NCBI GenBank assembly: GCA_001510575.1 | Contig: LNGK01000002.1 | Location: forward strand, 527,271 to 591,270 | Direction of reading: 5' to 3' | Length of the DNA: 64,000 bases | Origin: Knoxdaviesia capensis | Taxonomy: Eukaryota > Ascomycota > Sordariomycetes > Microascales > Gondwanamycetaceae | Shown here: in pieces, positions 25,701 through 37,195 of the stretch | Layout of the letters: every line of letters begins with the position of its first letter | How positions within the stretch are numbered: the stretch's first letter is position 1 | The notes under the pieces: model-generated | Told to the model about the DNA's origin: nothing | Database searches by the model: none | The model's input: the letters and a program-made list of their open reading frames with translations, nothing else | Program-made: the position numbers and the translations under genes

Positions 25701-26019
25701 CGGAAACAGCACCGGGCACAAGGCTGAGCAACAGAATGATTGAGGATTCTGACAAACGACCCTGAGTGACAAGCAACACGGTTGCCAAACGCGCTGTTGG
25801 CCCATCTGAAAAGGAGGGCAAGTACTGTGACACTCGGATACCCGGCTTGGGGGAGCGATGAAGCAGCCAAGAAGGTTTGGGATGCAACACGCAGAAAATG
25901 CAACACCGGAGAAGATACTGACCATAGCGAACTTTGCGGTGTGAGTGGATGATGCGGTTCGCCTCTTCAGGCGTCAGGTCCTCAAGCGGGACTTCTTCCT
26001 CTGGGGATTTCTCCATCAT
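22723..26019 (-). CDS. Zn(II)2Cys6 fungal transcription factor
   Basis: Eight exons (26019-25923, 25582-25340, 25261-25015, 24717-24430, 24356-24102, 24045-23146, 23066-22933, 22823-22723) join in frame to about 754 residues. The acceptor before the fifth exon is ambiguous by three bases (24356 or 24353). The binuclear cluster is C36-x2-C39-x6-C46-x5-C52-x2-C55-x8-C64, followed by a basic SRKRQH region. The middle carries the fungal-specific transcription factor domain (roughly 220-480), including RLAQSLGLHRPSPADALENG and REFIRRKLWWTCVWHDTL. The C terminus is Asn/Met/Pro/Gln-rich and ends PQQFYF, a likely activation region. The final short exon was recovered from donor GTTAGT and acceptor CTATAG; without it the protein would end at WWG. 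Two adjacent ATGs (26019, 26016) both work. Target genes are unknown. It is divergent from the RdRP gene. Confidence 0.9.
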
Positions 26020-28466
26020 TGGGAGAGGGGCGGAGGATTCAACTCCGAGGGAGCCGGACACGGGGGGGTGCAGACGAGAGGGCGGAAGCACCGGAGAAGA
26101 GACACAACACACAACACACGGGGAAAGAAGATGAAGAAATAAAAGAGAAGAAGGAAAAGACGCAAAGTCGATCTCTCGAAGGTTGTGTATGAATATATCT
26201 GTAATTGAGTTTGACCGGCCGGTGACGGCACCAGGAAAAAAAAATTTAATCTAGAATTTAATGTTTTTTTTCTTTTTTTGAATATATCTATTGAATAAAA
26301 TAATAAAAATAGGAAATCGATAATTGATCGAAGCTTTTCGAACCAAAGAAAATGATTATGCGAAAAAAGAAAAGCTCTGGGAAGAGTGGTGGTGCCGAAC
26401 ACCGAAGATTGTCCCGGGCCAAGGGAATTTAGGTGAGAGGCAAGAAGCAGTTAAGCGCGGTGAAGGAAGGGGTTTGGGCGACAACTGAAGGAGGGGCGAA
26501 AGCGTGTAGCTGAAGAAGATACAGCAGGGAAAGAGGCGAGAAGGTTAGACGAGAAACCAGAGAATTGAAGATGATTGGGGAGTCAATTGAAGAAGAGGAC
26601 GAGGGAGTGGGAGAGGGAGAGAAAAGGGAAAATAGAAAGACAGAGGGAAAAGCAGAAGAGGAAGCACATCTTGAAGATTTCGTCATCGTACAGGGATAGG
26701 AAGAGAGCCGGGTGACATAAGCAAGAGTGGCCCCACTAAGCACCGGCGCTGGTCGGAGCGTGGCCGAGGCCGGGAAAGTGGTGATGGAGCAGTTTTCAGG
26801 GGAGAGGACTGCATTGACACGCTCTTCGGGTCCTGCAATTTGTTTTCCTCAGCTACGAGTGTATTTCTTTCTGACGGAGAGCAGAGAGATGACGAGACTG
26901 CAGAAAAGAGTCATCGCTTGCTTGGTTTCTCCAACAGTATCCAGATCACCACGCGACACACCAGCGAAAGCACCCGGTACAGTGCGATCACTTGTTGTTT
27001 TCGTATTGCTTGCTCCGGCCTCGCAGACAGCGGGATTTCTTCAAGCATTCTGTCACGCGTCTGGGTTTGTGTGACGGGACGGGACAAGCACCCGGTCGGA
27101 GGCTCAAAAACTGGTGTGCCCTCTTTTTTTGTTCCTTTTTTTTTCTTGTAGTATGTGTATTATTATATATTATTCTCTCGCCTCCTATAGGGCCAGCTGG
27201 TGTTCCGGGGCCCAGGGGACCACTTGTGGAGAGTCTAGAACCCCCATCCAAAACGTCGGTGACTTGTGCGTGCCCTGGAATCTGCCCCACCCGTGCCGGT
27301 TGTCGCTTGGAGAGGACTGTTATGTATCGACGCTTTTACCGAAGATCAGGGAGCTCTGTGATCCACCATCCAGCGGCGTATACAGGAGAAGAAAGATAAA
27401 CGGTCGGCCAGGGGAGGTGTTCTCGCCGAGCGAAGGCCCATTGACGCGTTGATTGCCTAGACCGTGGTTCGTGAGATGTTGACTGGACCTGCGAGATCAC
27501 GGAAACCGTTGGGATGTATCTAACGAAGGAGAGAGGCCTTACACCATTGACGCTTCCTCGATGCAGGGTCGTTGATATGTCCGGCCGTCAGCTGTGAAAA
27601 TCCATCTCCCAGCGTGTAGTGAAGTGCGTGAGAGCTTTCCCAAGTCGATCTCGGGTGTCGGACTTGGTGAGGGGGCCTAACCCTAGTTGTTTCATAACCC
27701 GAATGACGAAGTCCATCAGAACGGAGTCTCAACTCCCATCACGTGCCCCCGATCTCGGATCCGCGCTGACTCACCCACTCTCCCGCACCGCCCCACATCG
27801 CGTGGCGGGTGCATCCACCCGCCAGCGTTTGCTGGTAGTGTGGCCAGGAACCAAGCTTGAAAAGATAAACAGTGGTCCGGTCCGCGTACATTTTTGGTGG
27901 GAGCGCCATAGCCCAGGTACATGGCCCAGCCATTCTGTTCTCGGGGTCTCACTCGCTATCCTTTGCGCCTCCACAGCGGGAAGGTGCAGCTGAGGAGCCG
28001 ATAAAGCTGTTCCTGCTAGTTTGTCGCTGATTGACCGCAGTTGGTTCGCAGAAGGGCCGCAAATGATCCCGCGATGTACTACATTTGCTACCAAACGCGC
28101 ATGTTTGTATCTGGTTGGGAAGGAAGTGTATCTGTGAGCACGTGGAGATTTGAGAACCCTGCCCGGCGTGACTTTCCCAGTTGCTGCCAGTTGCCAGATC
28201 TTCTTGGGCAATCCCGTCTCCACCTAAGCCCTGCACATTTTTCAGCTTCATTTCCTTCTCTTCTCCTCTTGTATGTACAGTATATCAATTGAAATGGTTG
28301 GCTCGTGTATCTTTTCGGCGAATTTGTCAGTGAATATCTGCTTCTCGTGTGAACAAAGGGTCAATTTCAGGGGTACATCTGTCTCTCCCGACTTCGGTGT
28401 CCCTTTTGCTCCTATTCTCACGCAATCGTGGAACGCCCGAGTTTCCCGCCTTTGACAGGCCCGGCC
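26020..28466. other. Divergent promoter region, regulator / RdRP
   Basis: About 2.4 kb separates the two divergent starts. There is a GA-rich and A-rich stretch at 26100-26360 on the regulator side and mixed sequence beyond. No extra gene is supported; the frames are short and mutually overlapping. Confidence 0.45.
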
Positions 28467-31400
28467 ATGTTGTCGTCTACATCGTCCCGGGCTCTTCCCA
28501 AGACCAAAAAGGTGAGTGTGCCTGGCTTTCTCCTTGCATTTGGCCCCCTCTGCCCCTCCATCAATCATCACCTGCATGCTTGGCGATCGATTGGGTTCTA
28601 TCGGCTACTATCTACTGGTCGGCCTCTATCAGTTGCCACCGCTTATATACTACTAGCCGCACTGTCTGTGTGGCACCTGTTCTGCCGCCACTGTCTGTTG
28701 CTAGTAGTCACATCACACCATGGGCTTGTGTGACTCTCCCAGGTGATGTTGTCTCACACTAACCCGTTGCTTGGGGCCGTTCCAGAAGTCGAGACGGAGG
28801 TACCGATCTCGGAAGCGCCACCACTATTCCCAGGCCGAGCCGGACGTTCAGGAAATCCCGCCGGCCGGAACTGCGACCCATCACGCGCAATGGGAGCCAG
28901 AAGCTTCAGCTCCTCCGCAGCCGGCCGAGTATGGAGCCCCGAGGGGAGATCCGACGGAAGTGTGGGAAAGCCGAGGCTTCTACGGAGCCAGGCCTGAGAC
29001 CGCCGAAGAAACCTTCGTCAAGACACTTCAAGACGAATTTGGCGTGTTCCTTGAAGTTCCGCCCGCCGACCTGCCCCCGGCATCCCGGCGCATGCTCATG
29101 GACTCACATGAAGGCCGCTTGAATCTAAGCATCGACAGTTACATCCGGTTCTTCCGGTATCAGCGGCCGGCCATGTTCCCGCAGATATTAGACTCCTTTA
29201 GACGCATCCCCTATTCTATGATTTTCGATAGAGAAATCCACCTAGAAAAACTCCAGCTTCTAAACGATTTGCTACAGAAAGCCCGGAGCCAGATTATTGC
29301 CCCCATGCCGACAGCTCCTCCGCCCCAACCACCTGCTGTAATCGTTGCTCCTCCGCGGGCCAGCAACGATGACGGGGTACCGATTGTGCATTTCTCTGGG
29401 TTGGCGATCCATAGCTTTACCACGAAGGAACCAGGCTTGTCTCAACCGGTCGACAGAGAGCCGTCAATCATGAGCTCGATATGGCGTAAGGATCTTCCGT
29501 CTCGCTGGCGCATTCCGTTTGTTGGCCCATTCACTAATTTCTCTTCTTCTATAGCCCGATCTCCTACCAGCTGGGCGAACGCGCCGTTGGCCATCCTTTG
29601 GGAGTTTACTCGAATTGCCCTCCACTGCGAGGTTGATCCGGCCACTCTAGACATCCGCTACCGCGAGGATTTTATCAGCCAGACTGTGCTCCACGCCACC
29701 ATGCAAAACCACCCGTCGTTCACCGGTAAATCGCTACCGGCTCCTTGCGAAGGCCGGGCCTGGACGGCGGCCACGTCCAACATGAAGAGCCGTGGCCAGA
29801 TATGCCAGTTCAGCGCCGAGCTCGACATCGATCCCAAGTCGACGTCACGGAGCCGGCTTAGGCTGACGCTGCAGCCCATCAAACTGGATTTGGGATACCG
29901 GTTGGCGCGCCGGTTTGGCCCCGATCGATTCCTGGAGGTCATCATGCGGTCGCCCAACGAGCAGGATGTCCGCGAGATCGGACTGGACTTTGACTTTTTC
30001 AACCGCCATTTCCACTCGTGGTTGCTAGATGAGAGCCATGTTTTTATGGGCCGGCTCTGGTCCCCATTCTTCACCAAGCCCCTAACGCGGACCGGCAAGA
30101 TGACAACCTCGTCCGGGGCGGTTGAAAACCGGAGCATACTGTTCCACCACGTGTACTTTTTCTGTGAAGATGGCAACACGTTCCTTGGCGGGCGAAACTC
30201 CCCGGCACTGGCCCCGGTATCGGAGGCCGATGATCTGTCGGTACGGACGAAAATGTCCATGCAGACGCTGGTGTCGTGGGCCATCAACATGTTCGAGCCG
30301 CAGATGATGAACCAATCCATTATGAAACTGTTTTCGCGGCTAGCTTTGAGTAAGTCCAGCAACCTAGCATGTCACGCCTTTTGGCAGCACACCTAACAAC
30401 AACCAGATCTCAGCAAAACCCACTCAACCGTGGTGTTGGAAATGAGGCAGATCACGAATCACCCCTCCGATATCCTATCTCCCACAGGGGTGGTCATGAA
30501 CGACGGAATCGGCCGCATGTCGTACGGACTCGCTCGGAAGATCGCCGAGATTCTCGGCCTCGACTCGGTGCCCAGCGGAGTGCAAGGCCGCCTGGGCTCG
30601 GCCAAAGGCTTCTGGGTGGTCGACCCTGTCACGATTACTGACAAGGAGACCGTTTGGATTGAGACATATCCATCGCAGCGGAAGTGGGTGTGCGACTTTA
30701 ACGACCCGCACCATCGCACCCTCGAGGTTAACCGGACATCCCACGAACTGAGTGCTGGAAGCTTGAACCAGCAGTTTATCCCGATTCTAGAGAACGGCGC
30801 GATTAACCGCCAGGACATGCGTCAGCGGCTGGCGCAGCTGTTCACTGATACAATTGCTGACGAAGTGACGGCGATGATCGATGCAATGAGAAGCCCGCAG
30901 CTGATGCGCAACTGGGTGCTGAACCGCGCCATGTTCCGGGTCGATCGGATGACCGCGGGCCAGGTGCAGTTCCTGGGTGGCCTCCCAGAATCCAACGAGG
31001 AGACCATTTCGTTTTTGCTGGACGGCGGGTTTGACCCGCTGAAGCAGCGGTTCCTGTACGAGATTGTGCAGGATCTGTTGAAGCGGCGCTGTGAGCACCT
31101 GGAGGCTAAACTGAGTATCCGGGTGCCGAAGTCTGCCTTTGCGTACATGGTGGTCGACTTCTCGGGTCTGGTAAAGGAGGGCGAGGTGCACCTGGGCTTC
31201 TCGCGGCCGTTTGGCATTGGCTTGGATTCTGACAACATCTTGACTGGCACGGACGTAGTCGTTGCGCGGTCGCCGGCGCATTTGCCCAGCGACGTGCAGC
31301 GCGTCAAGGCGGTGTACTACGAAGAATTGCGATCCCTCCGCGACGTGGTTGTGTTTTCGTCCCGCGGCAACTCGTCGCTGGCCGACCGGCTCTCGGGCGG

Positions 31401-32667
31401 AGACTTTGACGGCGACCAGGCGTGGATCTGCTGGGACGAGGAGATTGTGAACAACTTCCGCAACTCGAAGCCGGTGGCAGCGATGAAACTGGACTTTGTG
31501 AAAGACGACAGCGTGGTGCGGGACATTTTCCGCTACACGGCGGGGCTCCGGCCGCGCGCCACGCGCGAGTTCCTGCGGCGCGGGTTCCTTTTCAACCTGC
31601 AGCCGTCGATGCTGGGCCTATGCACGCGCTACAAGGAGCGGCTCAGCTACATCGAGAACCGGATCGACTCGCGCAACGTGATCATCCTGAGCCAGTTGCT
31701 GTCGGTGCTGGTCGACCAGGCCAAGCAGGGCGTCAAGTTCGGGCGGCCCGAGTGGGACGACTTCCGCGCGCGCTACCTGCAGCGGTCGACGGCCAGGACG
31801 TACGGCGCGTACCTGGAGGCGGCGGCGTACGAGGGCGGGAAGCCGCTGGGCCGGGCGCCCGGGCGGCACATCCTGGACTACCTCAAGTTCCACATTGCGA
31901 GCACGCAGATCGAGCAGGCGCGCGCGGCGCTGGCGACCATTGTGCCGGCGGAGGACGTGTTCCACTGGGACGGGGACCTGGTGCAGCCGTTTGGCGAGCT
32001 GGAGACGCTGGCGGACGCGTCGCGCACGTACAAGACCATCATGAAGAACCTGCTCGCCGACCTGGACGAGGTGCAGCAGATGTGGGCGGCGGCGTTTGCG
32101 GGCCGCGGCGGGGCCAAGGGCTTCCCGGACAAGGTGCGGCGGCTGTATGCGGCGTGGAGTGCCGTGCAGCCGCGCGACCGGCGCAGCGGGAGTGCCGGGA
32201 GCGCCGGGAATGCGCGGGGGGGTGGTGGCGGCGGCGGCGGCGGCACGCACCACATCACGGTGGCGACGTACCTGCAGACGGCGCAGCCGGACACGCACAG
32301 CCGGTGGGGCCAGATCAAGGCGTCGGCGCTGTTTGTGCGGTTCTACAAGCAGAGCCCGAAGTTTGTGTGGCGCATGGCGGGGCGGCAGCTGCAGGCGATC
32401 AAGGCGCAGCAGGTGACGCTGCGGGCGGCAGCCGGGGCGGGGAGTGCGCCGACGGCGGTGGTGCCGGCGATGTACGCGGTGCTGGTGCCCGACCGCAAGC
32501 TGGTGGTGGGGCTGGCGGCGCGGGACCAGGTGGATGACGCGGCGACGGCGTATGCGGAGAGTACGGTGGATGCGGAGGTTATGAATATCTACGAGCAGCG
32601 GCAAGTATTTTTTGGCATGTATGACGACGGGGAGGGGCGGCTGCTGGAGCGGGAGGAGTGGGACTAG
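28467..32667 (+). CDS. RNA-dependent RNA polymerase (RNA silencing)
   Basis: Exons 28467-28511, 28786-29485, 29555-30349 and 30407-32667 encode about 1,266 residues. The enzyme copies single-stranded RNA into dsRNA for Dicer in quelling or related pathways. The eukaryotic cellular RdRP catalytic motif DbDGD is present as GGDFDGDQAW (Asp846, Asp848, Asp850 in this model), followed by CWDEEIVNNF. Upstream are GSAKGFWVVD and KSAFAYMVVDFSG. It resembles the fungal QDE-1/SAD-1/RRP family; I lean to the QDE-1 side because of CWDEEIV but cannot settle it. The N-terminal exon is tiny (15 codons) and basic sequence follows. The 29486-29554 segment is a 69-base intron without an in-frame stop, so retention would give 1,289 residues. 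A Gly-run loop (near 32218-32245) precedes the C-terminal domain. The second half is very GC-rich at third codon positions. Confidence 0.92.
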
Positions 32668-33465
32668 TAGGACCGGGGGATTGTGGTTCTTTTGGGTTGC
32701 TTTTCATGTTCTTCCTTTTGGCTTCGCTCTCTGTGTTCTTTTCTTTTCTCGTCTGCTGGGTTGGGGTTGTGGTTCTTCTTGGGGCCCGGACGCAAGTGGG
32801 GCGGCGGGGCCGATGCGGGCCGGGCCGGAGTTGGGAAGGCCGGGGTCCCTGTGAAATGCGAGCTTGATATCCCCCTGATGCTTTGTGGCTTGTGTACTGT
32901 ATGGAGTGAAGTGGTTTTGTGAGAGCGGTGTGCTGGATAACAACTCTTTGGAAAGATACAGCCGAAAGGTCCTATCATACGCCCATATTAAGTCCGCAGG
33001 TATCTCTCTCTAGCCCCTTCACGGGCGGAAGAAACAGACCTTTGACGGCGGTCGATGTCCGGGCCGGCGGGTCTGCGGTTCATAAGTGTCCGGTGCACTT
33101 GTGGAATGCCGGGGTGATTCCCGGGCGGCGCGGGGTTTTATGTGCGCGTGGCTGCATTCGAAGCCGTGAGGGGCCGGGCAGCTTGGAAAAGCAAGCAAAC
33201 AAAGAACCAAAAGCAACCGATGTCCCAATGTGGCGCACGGAGCCGCACTTTAGTATATACACTTTAGTATATACACTTTAGTATATAGTCCAGCCGCCCC
33301 CGCCCCCACCAATGGCTTTGCTCTCTGCCTCTCACTCTTCTCTTTCTGCAGACCTCGTCAGACGCACAGACTTCGGTCCAACTCGCACACCCCCTCACCT
33401 CTCAACTTCGATTTTTTTTCTCTTCTTTTTTCGGAACTCCAGAGACGACAACACAGACGAAAATC
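32668..33465. other. Intergenic, 3' of RdRP and promoter of next gene
   Basis: Tandem genes on the same strand flank this stretch. It contains the RdRP 3' untranslated region, a 3 x 14-base repeat (33247-33288), and a CT-rich leader before 33466. No gene is seen in it. Confidence 0.5.
33247..33288 (+). repeat. Three tandem 14-base units, ACTTTAGTATATAC
   Basis: Two perfect copies and one copy differing in the last base lie about 180-220 bases before the start at 33466. Each unit contains a TATATA-like core, so the array may overlap the promoter. Confidence 0.9.
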
Positions 33466-34187
33466 ATGCCCGTCCTCGGGAAGACGCTGCTGTCGATCAC
33501 CGGCGCGGGCCTGCTCTTCGGCGCGCCGATTGCGGATATCAATCACACGCACATGTTTAATCCGCGCTTCACGCCGCATGCGAAGTAGGTCTTCCTTTTT
33601 TTTTTTCTCTCTCTCTCCGTGCCCTTTTGGTGGTGGGGTGTCGGTCACTCCATTGTGGTCTGGTCGTGGGACCTCCCTCTACTCTTCTAGCGGGGTTTCT
33701 GTCTTCTTGGGTGGGGTGGTCCCGGAGCCCGGTGCCGGACTTCCCCATCCGGAGGACCTAACCACCTATCAACACTCGACAGACATTCACACACACACAG
33801 GCACAGACGTGAATGGAGCTAACACCCACCCTTCCCCCCAGATTCCACACCGCCCAAACAATCTCGCTGTCGATCCTCCTGGGGCTGATAACCCTCTTCC
33901 ACACGCACCGCACGCCCGCGCTCGCGACCTCCGCCGCGGCCGCGTCCTCGAAGTCCAGCTTCGCCGGCCACGCCGCCGCCGCCACCGCGCGCCGCCGCGA
34001 CCACGCGCTGGTGGCCGGGCTCGCCGGCGGGATCTACTGGCTTGCGGGGCTCATGGCGTCGGTGGCGCCCGGGACGTCCGGGCTGGACCCCGAGTTTGGC
34101 GGGCCGGGGTTCCCGCAGGCGCCGTTGTTCCTGGGGTTCCTGGCTGCTGCGGTTGTGGGGGCTGCACTCGAGTGGCGGGCGGCGTGA
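33466..34187 (+). CDS. Small multi-pass membrane protein, DUF6640-like
   Basis: Exons 33466-33584 and 33842-34187 encode 154 residues; the intron is 257 bases with a CCCCCAG acceptor. Residues 1-40 hold a hydrophobic segment with GAPIADINHTHMFNPRF, and the exon junction gives PHAKFHTAQTISLSILLGL. The pattern of Asn-His-x-His, FNPR and HAKFH matches a family of about 150-residue fungal membrane proteins of unknown function, often labelled DUF6640 or, without good basis, acetyltransferase. Four hydrophobic segments are visible at roughly 6-24, 46-62, 92-110 and 130-148. The conserved His/Asp residues could line a membrane-embedded active or binding site. It converges on the methyltransferase gene, with 165 bases between stops. 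Confidence 0.75.
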
Positions 34188-34352
34188 GGGGGGACAGATA
34201 CACTGAAAGCAAAGGGGGGGGTACAGGAAGGGAAACGGGGCACATTCTAGTCCATTTCAGTAATATCGATTGAGTTTCATTGTTCTATCATTCATTGTCA
34301 TAAGCGTTGAGAACCACAAACTCCCATCCCAACACCAGACTCCACCACTCTC

Positions 34353-35837
34353 CTAATCACTAACCACCTCACGCGGCTCGCGCGCGCGGAACAACAGCAC
34401 GCGCCCAACAACCCACGTCTCAACAGCCGCAAACACGCCCTCGAGGGCCGCCACAATATCATCCGGCACATCGCCGGCGTTCGCGAACACCTCGGTGCGG
34501 TTATACGCCCACATCAGCGCGCGCGTGAGCAGGCCGGGCGCCGCGGGGCAGTCGCCCGCCATCGGCGGCACCGTGGGGGGCAGCCAGTCGAAGGCGCCGG
34601 CGGGCGCAGATGCGGTGCGGGCGGTCGAGCCGAGCACGGTGGCGCCGAAGAAGACGCCGCCGGGGGCGAGCACCGCGCGCACGTTGTTGCACAGCGCGGC
34701 GGTCTTGCTGGTGCCGGCGGCGGCAGCGGGCGGGATGCAGTGCAGGAGGAACACGGCCGACACGGACGCGAAGCCGGCCGCGGGGAGGGCAAGCGGCTTG
34801 ACGAGCGATTGGCCGGCGCCAGGCGCGGTGCAGTCCGCCAGCACGGTGCGCACCTCCAGCACGCGCACGTGGCGCTGGCCGACCACGCGCTGCTCGGCCG
34901 CGGCGAGCGACGCGGCGCTCAGATCCCACAGCGCGAGCAGCTGGGCGGCGTCCGGGTCGGCGAGCTGCGAGGGGTGCAGACGCGGCGGAAGGGAGTCGTA
35001 CTGCCACGGCTGGGCGGTCATGGCGACGGCGGCGTCGACGGTGGCCAACGCGGAGGCCGGGAAGAAGCCCGTGCCGACGCCGATGTCGAGGTGGCGCTTG
35101 GAGAAGTGGGCGGTGAAGAACGGCGCCACGATCTCGGGGGTCGGGCACATCCACGCGTGGCGCGCCGACACGCCCAGCACGAAGGTGTCGTAGAAGTCCA
35201 GCAGGCGGAACGAGCCGTAGATCAGGTGGCCGTTGCCGGAGAAGCGCGACGCGGGGCCCGCCGACGCCGCCGCCGACGACGACGACGTGCGGCGGCGGCG
35301 GCGGCGCGGGACCTGCGCCAGCGGGCTGGGCAGTCGCGGGTCGAGCAGCTCGGGCGACGAGTTTCCGGAGCTGGGCGGCGAGGACGTGGTGTCGGGCGGG
35401 GCGAACACCAGCGGATGGGGCGCTTTCGGGGGCGACTTGCGCGTGAACGAGCGGAGCGCGAACACCGAAGACGATGAAGGGCGCCCCGCCGCACCGACGG
35501 CGGCGGCCCGCGACCCGGAGCTGTGGCCGGCTCCTGCCCCGGCGCTCCAGAGCTCAGCGTCCCGGGCGCCGGAGTCGGAGCCAGCTACAGCTCCAGCATC
35601 GGAGCCGAATCCATCGGAAACCACCGCCCCGCCGCAGTTACGAGGGGGCGAGTCGTATCCCCCCGCGTCCGTCGGCGGAGCGGTGCTGGGCGGCGGCGAC
35701 TGGCCCGCGGCAGCGAGCCGCGCGCTGCCGGCCGCCGGGAGCACGCCGCCACGGCCGTAGCGTGAAAGAGCACGCTCCGGACCCCCGGACGCATTCGCGG
35801 GGGCGCGCAGCGCGGCAGACTTTTGGCCAACATCCAT
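34353..35837 (-). CDS. Class I SAM-dependent methyltransferase
   Basis: One coding exon of 494 codons starts at ATG 35837. Residues 1-200 are Ala/Ser/Pro/Gly-rich and probably disordered. The catalytic fold begins with YGSFRLLDFYDTFVLG and CPTPEIVAPFF, then SAM-binding motif I HLDIGVGTGFF (249-259), followed by a long domain to the C terminus. The combination of a YD-x-V-LG helix, CPT and HLDxGVGTG is typical of fungal stand-alone methyltransferases of unknown substrate, some of them in secondary-metabolite loci. No backbone synthase gene lies nearby, so such a role is not supported here. A 78-base intron (35924-35847; GTAAGT, GTGCTAAC, CTACAG) sits just upstream, and the exon before it has no ATG, so it appears to be a leader intron. 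The N-terminal extension may not all be conserved, and translation from an internal start is possible. Confidence 0.75.
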   Translation of the reverse strand: MDVGQKSAALRAPANASGGPERALSRYGRGGVLPAAGSARLAAAGQSPPPSTAPPTDAGGYDSPPRNCGGAVVSDGFGSDAGAVAGSDSGARDAELWSAGAGAGHSSGSRAAAVGAAGRPSSSSVFALRSFTRKSPPKAPHPLVFAPPDTTSSPPSSGNSSPELLDPRLPSPLAQVPRRRRRRTSSSSAAASAGPASRFSGNGHLIYGSFRLLDFYDTFVLGVSARHAWMCPTPEIVAPFFTAHFSKRHLDIGVGTGFFPASALATVDAAVAMTAQPWQYDSLPPRLHPSQLADPDAAQLLALWDLSAASLAAAEQRVVGQRHVRVLEVRTVLADCTAPGAGQSLVKPLALPAAGFASVSAVFLLHCIPPAAAAGTSKTAALCNNVRAVLAPGGVFFGATVLGSTARTASAPAGAFDWLPPTVPPMAGDCPAAPGLLTRALMWAYNRTEVFANAGDVPDDIVAALEGVFAAVETWVVGRVLLFRAREPREVVSD

Positions 35838-36129
35838 CGGGCAAGCCTGTAGGTCCGCTATCCTCCAGCCGTTAGCACGCTACACCCCGCAAGATATCGT
35901 CACTTCAAGAAAGCACGCACTTACAAAAAGCAGTATATCACCCGTAGACAAGATGACCAGACCGACCAATAGGCCAAGAGACAAAGACGCAAAGAGAGAA
36001 ACGAGTCGGAACGGCAAGGAGTGCTGGTGAGCCTGGATCGTGAAGTATCTCCAAAGAGCACGGAGGAAGAAGGAGAAAAGAAAGGAAGAAAAAGAACCCA
36101 CAACAAGCTCGTCGGCGAAATTCACCGTC

Positions 36130-36137
36130 TATTTATA
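36130..36137 (-). promoter_or_regulatory. TATA box of the methyltransferase gene
   Basis: TATAAATA on the minus strand lies about 205 bases before the leader-intron donor at 35924. The leader exon between them has no ATG. Confidence 0.5.
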
Positions 36138-36637
36138 CTCTCCCGAAAATAATGCGGTGCCTTGTGAATTGTTGTTTTCCCAAAACGCGGTTGGATGTGA
36201 ATGCTCTTCCATCCTCTTTTGCGATCTTATCGTGAATCTCAGAACCAAGAGTCAAGATAAGGAAAAGGGTGTTTTGACTCAAAGGTAAATAGCACGTGAG
36301 AAAAGAAGAAAAAGAACAAAGATGTTGATTTCTCCCTTTTTGTGAGGACCGGAAAATGACAGGCTGATATACAGGATCAGGAAGGCACGCCTCCCTCGTA
36401 CCTTCCTGGCTAGGATATATGCTTCTTCTATCGAGGTGTTCGAGAAGGGCATTTATCCTTCGATTGAGATTGAGATGTTCGAGAACATTGTGGATGGAAT
36501 CGCCTGCATGGAGGCATCTCCAGCTTCACCTCCCACCACACCACTTCCAACCAGTTGGACGGAACGAACACGCACACCTCGGTCTGTCCGTCTTCCCTCC
36601 CTTCACTGACTTGTCATCTCAAGAACAGAACCAGCCA

Positions 36638-36673
36638 CACATACAAACGCACATACAAACGCACATACAAACG
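36638..36673 (+). repeat. Three tandem 12-base units, CACATACAAACG
   Basis: Three exact copies are followed by AC-rich sequence, in a stretch without a supported gene. Confidence 0.9.
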
Positions 36674-37195
36674 CACACGCGGAACGCCGCTTACGACCGA
36701 CCTCCGCCCACGGACAAGCCTCCATACCCGAGAAGCTACACAGACACAGACACACAGACAGAGGGGTGGTACCGCCAAGATCAGAGGGTCCTGCAGGTCG
36801 CCGAGAGTCTCCCGTCACACGCGGCAAACACTGACGGTGTCACAACCGGCTAGAGCTTTCCGGGATGGCAAACAACCACTGGACTTTGTGCCTCTAGAGT
36901 GACATCGGCTGGATAGGATACACACACACACACACACACTTATATATCAGTACTTCCTTCGGTACTTCCAGACTTATATCGTATACAGCAAACGCACTCA
37001 CGAAGTTTCACCTGCATGCAACCCACGTGGCAGATTCCGGTCAAACCTTCGTTTCTCTCGGCTATCTATGCTATGTATCTCTCGCTTGTGTCTCGTCCGC
37101 TGTGCACAATGCAGTTCTCACCAACCCCCACTCGTCCTCAAGAAGAATCCTTGCCACTTTTCCAAGATCCACAGCAAACCACAACCACTCAGTCC

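Larger units (their letters stand above)
35838..37195. other. Leader/promoter of methyltransferase and intergenic
   Basis: It contains the spliced 5' leader and TATA box of the methyltransferase gene on the minus strand, then sequence 3' of the beta-glucosidase gene with several AC-rich repeats. No coding gene is recognised. Confidence 0.5.

Noticed and set aside
31618..32604. 328-codon minus-strand frame
   Set aside because: Shadow of the GC-rich RdRP exon, Arg/His-rich with no motif.
35880..36125. Hydrophobic 81-codon frame upstream of the methyltransferase, a possible membrane anchor
   Set aside because: It would join in phase, but it has no ATG; the leader exon begins just after a TATA box, so it is more likely untranslated.
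36638..36673. CRISPR-like repeats
   Set aside because: Three abutting 12-base units without spacers in a eukaryotic genome; simple tandem repeat.
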